Source of the DNA: Micromonospora_J zhanjiangensis
GTDB lineage: Bacteria > Actinomycetota > Actinomycetes > Mycobacteriales > Micromonosporaceae
DNA length: 64,000 nt
Direction of reading: 5' to 3'
NCBI RefSeq assembly: GCF_042650605.1
Contig: NZ_JBHSBN010000031.1
Location: 1-64,000 of the forward strand
Shown: positions 33,982 through 41,669 of the stretch, piece by piece
Layout of the letters: each line of letters starts with the position of its first letter
Numbering within the stretch: the first letter of the stretch is position 1
Notes under the pieces: model-generated
What the model was told of the DNA's origin: nothing
What the model saw: the letters and a program-made list of their open reading frames with translations, nothing else
Database searches by the model: none
Program-made: the position numbers and the translations under genes

Positions 33982-36474
33982 TCACCGGGTCCGGGTTCCC
34001 GGATCAACGCCTCGGGTCGCCACCGCCAGCCCACCGGACCGGACGACCGCCGCCAGGTCACCGTCGGTGTCGGTACGCAGCACCCGGGCCCCGCCCCGGG
34101 TCAGCCGGGCCAGCAGGGCCGCGTTCGGGTGGCCGTAGCCGTTGTCCCGACCGACGGAGACCAACGCCACGGCCGGCCGGACCGCGTCCAGGAAGGCGGG
34201 CTCCTGGTACGGGCTCCCGTGGTGGGCGACCTTCAGCACGTCGGCCCGCAGCTCGGCGGCCGGCACCAGGTCCCGCAGTTCCCGTTGTTCCTCCTCCTCG
34301 GCGTCCCCGGGCAGCAGGATCCGTACCCCGCCGATCTCGGCCCGCAGCACGAGCGAGTTGTTGTTCGGGTCGGACCTGCTGCCGCGCACCGGGTACACCG
34401 GGCCGACCACCGTCAACCGGACCGGGCCGGCGGTCCAGGTCCACCCGGGACCGACCCCGACGACCGGTGCGCTGCCCACCCTGGCGGCGGACCGGACCGC
34501 GTCCCGGCCGCCGGTCGGTTCGGGCCACTGTCCGGCCGCCACGGCGACGACCCGCCGACCCCGGAACACCCCGGCCACCCCGCCCACGTGGTCGGCGTGG
34601 AAGTGGCTGATCACCAGCAGCGGCACGGTCCGTACGCCGAGCCGGCGCAGGCAGCCGTCCACGGCCGCCGGTTCCGGTCCGGCGTCGATCACCACCGCCT
34701 GCCCGGCGACCACCGGCAGGACTATCGCGTCGCCCTGCCCGACCGCGCAGACCGCGATCACCCAACCGGCCGGCGGCCAACCGGGGGCGAGCACCCGGAC
34801 CGGCACCGCGCCGAGCAGCACCGCCACCGCGACCACCGCCACCAACCGGCGCACCACCGGGCGGCGGGCGGCGATCAGCAGGGCGACGGTGAGCGCGCCG
34901 AGCAGCAGCCCGCCGAGAACCCCGCCCAGCCAGGGCAACGTACCGGCGGGCAGTTGCGCGCCGTGCCGGGCGATGGTCACCAGCCAGCGGGCCGGCCAGC
35001 TGGCGAGCCAGGCGGTGAACTCGGCACCGGCGGGCCAGACCGGCGACAGCACGGCGGTCACCACCCCGAGCACGGTGGCCGGGGCGATGACCGGCGCGGC
35101 CAGCAGATTCGCCGGTACGGCCACCAGGCTGATCGTCCCGGACAGGCCCGCGATGACCGGCGTGCAGGCCAACTGCGCCGCGGCCGGCACCGCCACCGCC
35201 TCGGCGACCCCGGCCGGTACGCCCCGTCGGCGCAGCGCGTCCCGCCAGCGCGGCGCCAGCAGCAGCAACCCGCCGGTGGCCAGCACCGACAGGGTGAAGC
35301 CCGGGTCCCCGGCCAGGTCCGGGTCGACCAGGACCAGCACGGTGACCGCCGCCCCCAGCGCCGGTACGGCCGCCCGGGGTCGGCCGGTGGCCAGTGCGAG
35401 CAGCCCGATGGCGCCCATCACCGCGGCTCGTACGACACTGGGCGACGGCCGGGCCAGGATGACGAAGCCCACCAGCGCCACCCCGCACAGCCCCGCCGCC
35501 ACCCACGGCCCGGCCCGGCACCACCGGGCCAACAGCAGCACCAGGCCGAGCAGGATCGCCACGTTGGAGCCCGACACGGCATTCAGGTGGGTCATCCCGG
35601 TGGCTCGGAAGTCCTGCTCCACGCCCGGATCGAGCCGGCTGGTGTCGCCCACCACCAGACCGGGCAGCAGGCCGCCCGGCTCGTCCGGCAGCGGGTCGCA
35701 GGCCCGTTGCAGGCCGGCCCGCAGCGCGCCGGCCGCCCGCTGGGCCCACGACGGTCGGCCCAGCAGGGTCGGCGGTGTGGTCACCGACAGCACCGCCGCG
35801 GTCAGGTCGCCGCCCCGCGGGCGGGCCAGCCGGCCGCCGGTCAGCACCCGTTGACCGGGCAGCAGGGGACGCCACGCCGGGTCGCCGGCCAGCACCAGGA
35901 TCCGGGCCGAGGTGTGGACCCGGGTGGTGCCGCCGGTGTCGCCGCGCAGCCGGACCAGGGTGGCCGGGACCAGCAGGGTCGACGGGCCGGCCCCGCCGGT
36001 GATCACTTTCGGGTCGTCGCGGACCACCAGTTCGACGGTGACCCGGCTCCGGGCGGCGGCCAGACCCGCCAGCGGTTCCGCGTCCCGCACGCTGAGCCGG
36101 GCCGCGGTGGCCGCACCGCCGCACAGCACGCCGAGCGACACGGCCACCAGCACCCAACCGTGTCGACCGACCAGGTCGTCGACACGGCGGAGCACACCAC
36201 GGGGGCCACCGCCGGAGGCGTCCTCGCGTCGCCGGAGCAGGTGGCCGGACGCGACGAGCGCCGTCCCGGCCGCCGACAGGGCGAGCAGCACGACCGCCCG
36301 GAGCGGAAGGTGCAGACCGGCCAGCGCGGACAGCCAACTGGCCACGGCCAGGCCGGCCAGCCGCAGGTCCGGCGGGCGACCAGCCGCGGGCGAGGCCGGC
36401 CCGTCCTGCGCAGCCGGCTCCGTCGCGTCCTCTTGCGCCGCCGGTGCGGGCCGGATCGCCACGGGTCCGCTCAC
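33982..36474 (-). CDS. comEC: ComEC/Rec2 DNA-uptake channel protein
   Basis: An 830-residue membrane protein that forms the channel for single-stranded DNA entry. N-terminal helices and an OB-like domain precede the competence domain (ATGMTHLNAVSGSNVAILLG). A C-terminal metallo-beta-lactamase domain holds SHFHADHVGGVAGV, LLPGDAEEEEQREL and KVAHHGSPY, proposed to degrade the non-entering strand. The start at 36474 overlaps the comEA stop by 4 nt. Natural competence is not shown in most actinobacteria, so the physiological role is uncertain. Confidence 0.95.
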   Translation of the reverse strand: MSGPVAIRPAPAAQEDATEPAAQDGPASPAAGRPPDLRLAGLAVASWLSALAGLHLPLRAVVLLALSAAGTALVASGHLLRRREDASGGGPRGVLRRVDDLVGRHGWVLVAVSLGVLCGGAATAARLSVRDAEPLAGLAAARSRVTVELVVRDDPKVITGGAGPSTLLVPATLVRLRGDTGGTTRVHTSARILVLAGDPAWRPLLPGQRVLTGGRLARPRGGDLTAAVLSVTTPPTLLGRPSWAQRAAGALRAGLQRACDPLPDEPGGLLPGLVVGDTSRLDPGVEQDFRATGMTHLNAVSGSNVAILLGLVLLLARWCRAGPWVAAGLCGVALVGFVILARPSPSVVRAAVMGAIGLLALATGRPRAAVPALGAAVTVLVLVDPDLAGDPGFTLSVLATGGLLLLAPRWRDALRRRGVPAGVAEAVAVPAAAQLACTPVIAGLSGTISLVAVPANLLAAPVIAPATVLGVVTAVLSPVWPAGAEFTAWLASWPARWLVTIARHGAQLPAGTLPWLGGVLGGLLLGALTVALLIAARRPVVRRLVAVVAVAVLLGAVPVRVLAPGWPPAGWVIAVCAVGQGDAIVLPVVAGQAVVIDAGPEPAAVDGCLRRLGVRTVPLLVISHFHADHVGGVAGVFRGRRVVAVAAGQWPEPTGGRDAVRSAARVGSAPVVGVGPGWTWTAGPVRLTVVGPVYPVRGSRSDPNNNSLVLRAEIGGVRILLPGDAEEEEQRELRDLVPAAELRADVLKVAHHGSPYQEPAFLDAVRPAVALVSVGRDNGYGHPNAALLARLTRGGARVLRTDTDGDLAAVVRSGGLAVATRGVDPGTRTR

Positions 36475-37394
36475 ACCGTCACCAGATCCTTGAGGTCCTG
36501 GTAGCGGGCGTCGCCGATGCCGGTCACCTGGCGCAGGTCGCCGACCGAGCGGAACCCACCGTGCTGTTCCCGGTAGTCGATGATGCGCTGGGCGAGCACC
36601 GGACCGACGCCGGGCAGGGCGTCGATCTGGGCCACGGTCGCCGTGTTGAGGTTGACCTTCCCGCCCGGGCCGGCCCCGGCGGCGCCGGACTGGCCGCCGA
36701 CCGGTCCGGCGGCACCGGCTGGCGGTGGGGTGACACCGATCACGATCAGCTCGCCGTCGGTGACCTTCCGGGCCGGATTGACCATCGCCACGTCGACGCC
36801 GGGCAACGCCCCGCCGGCCGCCTCGATCGCGTCCGCGACCCGGGCGCCGGGCGGCAGGCGTACCAGTCCGGGACGCCGCACCTTGCCGGCCACCGCGACC
36901 ACCACCTCGGTCGGGTTGCCGGCGCCGGCCGGGGCCGGCGGCGGGCCGGACCGGGACGCGGCGGACGCGCCGGCGGGCTCCGGTGTCGCCGCCGCCGCCG
37001 AGGCGGCCGGCACCGGCTCGGCGGCCGGCCGGGACAGCCAGGCCCAGCCCGCGGCGGCGAGCACGACCAGGACCGCCACCGCCGCGAGCGCCCGGACGCC
37101 GCGCCGGCCCGGGTCGAACACGCCGGCACCGGCCAGCCGGGGCCGGTCCGCCAGGTCGTCCTCGGCGGGCAGCGGATCCGGCGCGCCGAGGCCGGTCGAC
37201 GCAGCGGGGAGGGCCCGCCCGTCGACACCGGTCACCGGGTCCGGCCCGGTCGACGGGTCGGGCGGGTCGGGCGGGTCCAGGGCGGACGGGCGGCCCAGCG
37301 GTCGTCCGACCGGTACGGCGTAACCGTTCGACGTCCCGGCCGCGAGCAGCCGCCCCAGCCGTTGCCGCACCGTCGTCTCGTCGTCATCGGACAC
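36471..37394 (-). CDS. comEA: ComEA-type helix-hairpin-helix DNA-binding protein
   Basis: A 307-residue protein. The cytoplasmic head is followed by one transmembrane helix (ALAAVAVLVVLAAAGWAWL). An Ala/Pro linker leads to an SLBB domain (VVVAVAGKVRRPGLVRLPPGARVADAI). C-terminal helix-hairpin-helix motifs follow (VNLNTATVAQIDALPGVGPVLA, SVGDLRQVTGIGDARY). The domain outside the cell would bind double-stranded DNA for ComEC. The GTG at 37394 is chosen; longer frames add low-complexity sequence. It is coupled to comEC by a 4-nt overlap. Confidence 0.93.
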   Translation of the reverse strand: MSDDDETTVRQRLGRLLAAGTSNGYAVPVGRPLGRPSALDPPDPPDPSTGPDPVTGVDGRALPAASTGLGAPDPLPAEDDLADRPRLAGAGVFDPGRRGVRALAAVAVLVVLAAAGWAWLSRPAAEPVPAASAAAATPEPAGASAASRSGPPPAPAGAGNPTEVVVAVAGKVRRPGLVRLPPGARVADAIEAAGGALPGVDVAMVNPARKVTDGELIVIGVTPPPAGAAGPVGGQSGAAGAGPGGKVNLNTATVAQIDALPGVGPVLAQRIIDYREQHGGFRSVGDLRQVTGIGDARYQDLKDLVTV

Positions 37395-37620
37395 CCGGCC
37401 GACGCTAGGCGGGCCGCCCGGTCCCGGGCACCGGGTCAGCGTCGGCTGTGGACAACCGGGCCACCTGTGGAAAAAGCCCTGATCATGCGTGGCTCTGCTA
37501 TGCGGCGCCTCCGATCGCCGGGCGGCGACCGGTGGGGTGGCACGGAGCACGGCAAGGCGGACCGGTGACAATCGGGACGGTGCGGCCCAACCCGGGTGCC
37601 GCCGGGAAGCGAGAGTCCAC

Positions 37621-38841
37621 ATGAAACGCACGATCACCGCCGTCGCGGTGGGCGCCGTCGTCGCGCTCGGGGCAGGTCTGTTGACGGCCACGTCGCCCGC
37701 CGTCGCCGCCGCCTGCACGTCGAGCACCTGCCCGACCGAGGTCTCCGGGGCCGCCTACCGGATCACTCAGTCGACGCTGTCGAACGCCGCCGCCGTGCAC
37801 CAGGCCCTCGGCGGCAAGTCCACCCATCCGGAGCTGAGCCAGGTGCTCGCCGACGCCAACCGGGTGATGTCACCGCTGTCGTCGTGCCGGCCCAGCCCGG
37901 CCGGGCTGTCGCCGAAGGCCGTTTTCGGGTTCTGCTGGAACAGCGACGACCAGGACACCGACGACAGCAACCTGTGGTTCCCGCAGGGGATCACCACCAC
38001 CGCCGACGCGTTCGGCAGCCGGGTCTACGAGGGTGCCCAGGCCGTCGCCGTCACCTGGTACAAGCGGACCAGCAAGACCGACGAGAAGGCGATCCAGGCG
38101 CGGATCAGCCTGGCGCCGGCCGAGGGCTACCAGACCGGCACCAACCGGTACCGGCACGTGCTGCTGGTGGAGCCCACGGGCAGCGACAACTTCGCCCAGA
38201 TCCCCTGCCACGCCGGCGGTGCGATGTGGTACGGCCACCTGCTCTACGTCGCCTGCAGCAGCACCATCCGGGTGTTCGACTGGGACTACCTGCACGAGGT
38301 GAAGACCACCAGCCTGCCGGGTGAGGGCTTCGGCCGGCAGTCCGACGGCGGGTACTACGCCAACGGCAACCGCTACGTCATGGTGCAGGTCGGGCAGATC
38401 GGCAGGCAGGACAACAACATCCAGTTCTCGTCGCTGGCGCTGGACCGGGCCTCCGCGCCGGACCGGCTGGTGGTCTCCGGCTACAGCGACACGGCCGGCG
38501 TCAACCTGTGGCGGTTCGACCTGGACGCGGCCACCCGGTTGCCGTCGTCGAACACCGCGCACGACGCGTACAAGCTGCCGATCACCTACGTCCAGGGTGC
38601 CGTCACCCGGGGCGACCGGTTCTGGTTCAGCCGGAGCACGACGAATCCCCAGCTGCTGTTCTGGGACCGGGCGAAGAAGACCACCCCGGTGGCCTACGGC
38701 GCCGACTACGGGGCGGAGAGCATCTCCTACTGGTCCTCCGGTGACGGGGCGGGCGGCGTCCCGGACTACCTGTACACGCTGACCGAGCACGAGGGCAGGC
38801 GCGAGGTCTTCGCGGTGAAACAGGCGTCCTTCGACGGCTGA
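37621..38841 (+). CDS. secreted protein of unknown function
   Basis: A 406-residue protein with a clear Sec signal (MKRTITAVAVGAVVALGAG...PAVAAA). The mature part contains CTSSTCPTEV, a Cys pair in SSCRPSP...GFCWNS, and repeated aromatic strands (RHVLLVEPTG, MWYGHLLYVACSSTIRVFDWDYL, YVMVQVGQIGRQ). These recall a beta-propeller fold but no family is certain. Similar secreted proteins are, from memory, common in Streptomyces and Micromonospora. A purine-rich GAAGCGAGAG ahead of the ATG may be the ribosome-binding site. Confidence 0.8.
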   Translation: MKRTITAVAVGAVVALGAGLLTATSPAVAAACTSSTCPTEVSGAAYRITQSTLSNAAAVHQALGGKSTHPELSQVLADANRVMSPLSSCRPSPAGLSPKAVFGFCWNSDDQDTDDSNLWFPQGITTTADAFGSRVYEGAQAVAVTWYKRTSKTDEKAIQARISLAPAEGYQTGTNRYRHVLLVEPTGSDNFAQIPCHAGGAMWYGHLLYVACSSTIRVFDWDYLHEVKTTSLPGEGFGRQSDGGYYANGNRYVMVQVGQIGRQDNNIQFSSLALDRASAPDRLVVSGYSDTAGVNLWRFDLDAATRLPSSNTAHDAYKLPITYVQGAVTRGDRFWFSRSTTNPQLLFWDRAKKTTPVAYGADYGAESISYWSSGDGAGGVPDYLYTLTEHEGRREVFAVKQASFDG

Positions 38842-38912
38842 CCCGGCGCGCAGGCCGACCCAGCGGCCCGACCCAACGGGCCGGCTCAGCGGCCCGACCC
38901 AGTCGGCCGGGC

Positions 38913-39761
38913 TCAGGGCCGGCGGTGCACCACGATGCCGGCCAGGCCCGGACCGGCGTGCGCGGCCACCACGGCACCGACCTCGGTGACGTACCGGTCA
39001 CGCAGCCGGTCGCCGAGCCGGTCGGCCAACGCGGTGGCGAGTTCGGCGGCGCGGCCGGGGGCGGCGAGGTGGTGGACGGCGACGTCGACCTCGGCGTCGC
39101 CGGCCGTCTCCACCGCCAGGTCGACCAGCCGGGCCAGCCCCCGGCTCGCGGTCCGGACCCGGTCGCGCAACACGATCGCGCCCTCCTTGACGTGCAGGAT
39201 GGGCTTGACCGACAGGGCCGTGCCGAGCAGGGCTGAGGCGGCGTTGATCCGGCCGCCGCGGCGGAGGAACTCCAGCGTGTCGACGTAGAAGAAGGTCCGG
39301 GTGCGGTCCGCCGCGTCCAGCGCCGCCTGGCGTACCGCGGTCAGGTCCGCGCCCCGGGCGGCGGCCGCGCCGGCCGCCAGCGCCGGGAAGCCCAGGCCCA
39401 TGCCGGTGGACCGGGAGTCGACCACGGTGATCCGACCGCCGAACCGGGCGGCGGCCAGCGACGCGGCGGCCGCGGTGCCGGACAGCCCGGCGGACAGGTG
39501 CACCGAGACGACGCCGGCCGCGCCGCCGTCCAGCAGTTCCTGGTACGTCCGGGCGAACTGCTCCGGAGCCGGCCGGGAGGTGGTGACGGCGTGCCGCCGT
39601 TCGCCGAGTGCCCGGGCCACGTCGTCGGGTGAGACCTCGTCGCCCTCCAGGCCCTCCGTCCCGTTGACCACCACGGTCAACGGGACGACGGTCAGGTCGT
39701 GCTCGCCGGCCAACTCGGCCGGCAGGTACGCGGTGGAGTCGGTGACGACCGCGACGGGCAT
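38913..39761 (-). CDS. DegV family fatty-acid-binding protein
   Basis: A 282-residue DegV protein: VAVVTDSTAYLPAELA at the start, the binding region SVHLSAGLSGTAAAASLAA, VDSRSTGMGLGF, and FYVDTLEFLRRGGRINAASALLGTALSVKPIL. DegV proteins bind fatty acids; in Gram-positive bacteria some (FakB) present them to the kinase FakA. No FakA gene is in the window. The ATG at 39761 gives the family's normal start. Position matches Rv2417c. Confidence 0.92.
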   Translation of the reverse strand: MPVAVVTDSTAYLPAELAGEHDLTVVPLTVVVNGTEGLEGDEVSPDDVARALGERRHAVTTSRPAPEQFARTYQELLDGGAAGVVSVHLSAGLSGTAAAASLAAARFGGRITVVDSRSTGMGLGFPALAAGAAAARGADLTAVRQAALDAADRTRTFFYVDTLEFLRRGGRINAASALLGTALSVKPILHVKEGAIVLRDRVRTASRGLARLVDLAVETAGDAEVDVAVHHLAAPGRAAELATALADRLGDRLRDRYVTEVGAVVAAHAGPGLAGIVVHRRP

Positions 39762-39792
39762 CCGAGGGCTCCTAGGTCGAGACCGGCGCCGG

Positions 39793-40422
39793 TCAGACGG
39801 CCGCCGGGATGTCGGCGGCGCTGATCGGGCCGACGTTGTGGGCGCGCAACTGCCACCCCCGGGTCTCGTCGTGCCGCAACTCGGTCCAGTGGCAGTTCTG
39901 CAGGCCACCCAGGGTACGCAGCACCTCGTACGGCCAGCCGAGCAGGTGGCCGCAGCCCTGCCGCGCCGCGCCGCCGTGGGTGGCGACGACGACGGTGCCA
40001 CCGGGCACCACGTCGGCCGCGGCCCGCAGCGCCTCGGCGGTCCGCTTGCCGAGATCGTCCAAGGTCTCGATGCCGCAGCCCGGGTCCCGCAGCCCGGCCC
40101 GCCACGGGCCGTACTCGGCCGGGAACCGCTCGGCCACCTCGGTCATGGTCAGGCCCTGCCAGCTGCCGTAGTGCCGCTCCCGCAGCCGCGGGTCGGTACG
40201 AACCGGCAGGCCGGTCAGCGCGGACAGCGCGGCGGCGGTGTCGGCGGCCCGGCGCAGGTCGCTGGCGACGACGGCGTCCGGACGCAGCGCGGCCAGCAGC
40301 GGCGCCGCCGCGGCGGCCTGCTCGTGGCCCAGGTCGTTGAGGGGGACGTCGGTCTGACCCTGCACCCGGCCCTCGGCGTTCCAGTCGGTGTTGCCGTGCC
40401 GCCAGACGATCAGTCGGGTCAT
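39793..40422 (-). CDS. histidine phosphatase (phosphoglycerate-mutase-like)
   Basis: A 209-residue enzyme with the catalytic motif LIVWRHGNTDWN, LRERHYGSWQGLTM and a second His in VVATHGGAARQ. In M. tuberculosis the gene at this position, next to rsfS, is GpgP (Rv2419c), which removes phosphate from glucosyl-3-phosphoglycerate. Synteny suggests but does not prove the same activity. The ATG at 40422 lies 4 nt after the rsfS stop, so the two are co-translated. Confidence 0.9.
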   Translation of the reverse strand: MTRLIVWRHGNTDWNAEGRVQGQTDVPLNDLGHEQAAAAAPLLAALRPDAVVASDLRRAADTAAALSALTGLPVRTDPRLRERHYGSWQGLTMTEVAERFPAEYGPWRAGLRDPGCGIETLDDLGKRTAEALRAAADVVPGGTVVVATHGGAARQGCGHLLGWPYEVLRTLGGLQNCHWTELRHDETRGWQLRAHNVGPISAADIPAAV

Positions 40423-40426
40423 CGGT

Positions 40427-40825
40427 TCACTCGGCGGGACCGGCCTCGGCGTCGACCAGGTCACGGTCGACGAACGGGACGGTCGGGCAGTCCTTCCACA
40501 GCTTGTCGAGCGCGTAGAACTCGCGCTCCTCGGCGTGCTGCACGTGGATCACCACGTCGACGTAGTCGAGCAGCACCCAGCGGCCGCCCCGCTCGCCCTC
40601 GCGGCGGACCGGCTTGGCCTTCTCGGGGAGGTTGAGCAACGCTTCCTCGACGGCGTCGACGATCGACGCCACCTGGCGCTCGTTGGGCGCGGAGGCGACC
40701 AGGAACGCGTCGGTGATGGCGAGCCGGTCCCCCACGTCGATGATGACGATGTCCTGCGCCTTCTTGTCGGCGGCGGCCTGCGCGGCGGCCATTGCCAGCT
40801 CGTGAGCGCGATCGGAAATTGGCAC
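40427..40825 (-). CDS. rsfS: ribosomal silencing factor RsfS
   Basis: RsfS binds L14 on the large subunit and blocks subunit joining in starvation. The 132-residue product has the family core (DIVIIDVGDRLAITDAFLVASAPNERQV, REGERGGRWVLLDYVDVVIHVQ, and REFYALDKLWKDCP). The GTG at 40825 is chosen because AAGGAG stands about 5 nt upstream and the family starts there. nadD lies 99 nt upstream, the usual order. Confidence 0.95.
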   Translation of the reverse strand: MPISDRAHELAMAAAQAAADKKAQDIVIIDVGDRLAITDAFLVASAPNERQVASIVDAVEEALLNLPEKAKPVRREGERGGRWVLLDYVDVVIHVQHAEEREFYALDKLWKDCPTVPFVDRDLVDAEAGPAE

Positions 40826-40924
40826 CGTACTCCTTCGGTCTACCAGGGGACCGTTCCAGCGTCTCACACGACGGAGACTCATGACTTGCCGGTTCCGCTA
40901 GAATTGGTTACAAGATGGGACAAT

Positions 40925-41521
40925 TCACCGCCGGTAGAGTCGCCGTTTCGCGATGTACTGCACCACACCCTCGGGCACGAGGTACCAGACCGGCTTGCCG
41001 GCGGCCACCCGGGCCCGGCAGTCGGTGGACGAGATCGCCATCGCCGGCACCTGCACCAGGCTCACCGCGTCGGCCGGCAGGTGCGCCGCGGACAGTTCGA
41101 AGCCGGGCCGGGTCACCCCGATGAAGTGCGCCAGCTCGAACATCCGGTCGGTGTCCTTCCAGGAGAGGATCTTCTCCAGCGCGTCCGCCCCGGTGATGAA
41201 GAACAATTGCGCCTTGGGGCCGTACTCGGCGCGCACGTCGCGCAGCGTGTCGACGGTGTAGGTCGGCCCGGGCCGGTCGATGTCCGCCCGGCTGACGTGG
41301 AAGCCGGGGTTCGACGCGGTCGCGATCACCGTCATCAGGTAGCGGTCCTCGGCCGGGGTGACCGGCTCGTCGGTCTTCTGCCAGGGCTGGCCGGTGGGCA
41401 CGAACACCACCTCGTCCAGGCCGAACCGGTCGGCCACCTCACTCGCCGCGACCAGGTGCCCGTTGTGGATCGGATCAAAGGTGCCGCCCATGATCCCGAC
41501 CCGCCGGTTGTCGTCCCCCAT
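40925..41521 (-). CDS. nadD: nicotinate-nucleotide adenylyltransferase NadD
   Basis: NadD makes deamido-NAD from nicotinate mononucleotide and ATP. The 198-residue product has the nucleotidyl-transfer motif GGTFDPIHNGHL, then VPTGQPWQKTDEPV, FFITGADALEKILSW, and the C-terminal ISSTDCR. AAGGA precedes the ATG at 41521. It is followed by rsfS and the phosphatase, a conserved actinobacterial order. Confidence 0.97.
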   Translation of the reverse strand: MGDDNRRVGIMGGTFDPIHNGHLVAASEVADRFGLDEVVFVPTGQPWQKTDEPVTPAEDRYLMTVIATASNPGFHVSRADIDRPGPTYTVDTLRDVRAEYGPKAQLFFITGADALEKILSWKDTDRMFELAHFIGVTRPGFELSAAHLPADAVSLVQVPAMAISSTDCRARVAAGKPVWYLVPEGVVQYIAKRRLYRR

Positions 41522-41669
41522 TCCTTGATCGTAAGCCGACCCGGCCCACCCCCGCCTTACTCCCCGCCACTCCCCCGACCAGGCCGAGGTGCCTCACGAT
41601 CGCTGACACTTCTTCGGCCGTCCCACCGGCCTGTCGTACCGAGAAAATGCCAGCGTCCCGGGCGACGGG

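Noticed and set aside
33423..34061. 212-codon minus-strand frame opposite the two small island genes
   Set aside because: Low-information composition; the plus-strand pair has a good ribosome-binding site and a stop/start overlap.
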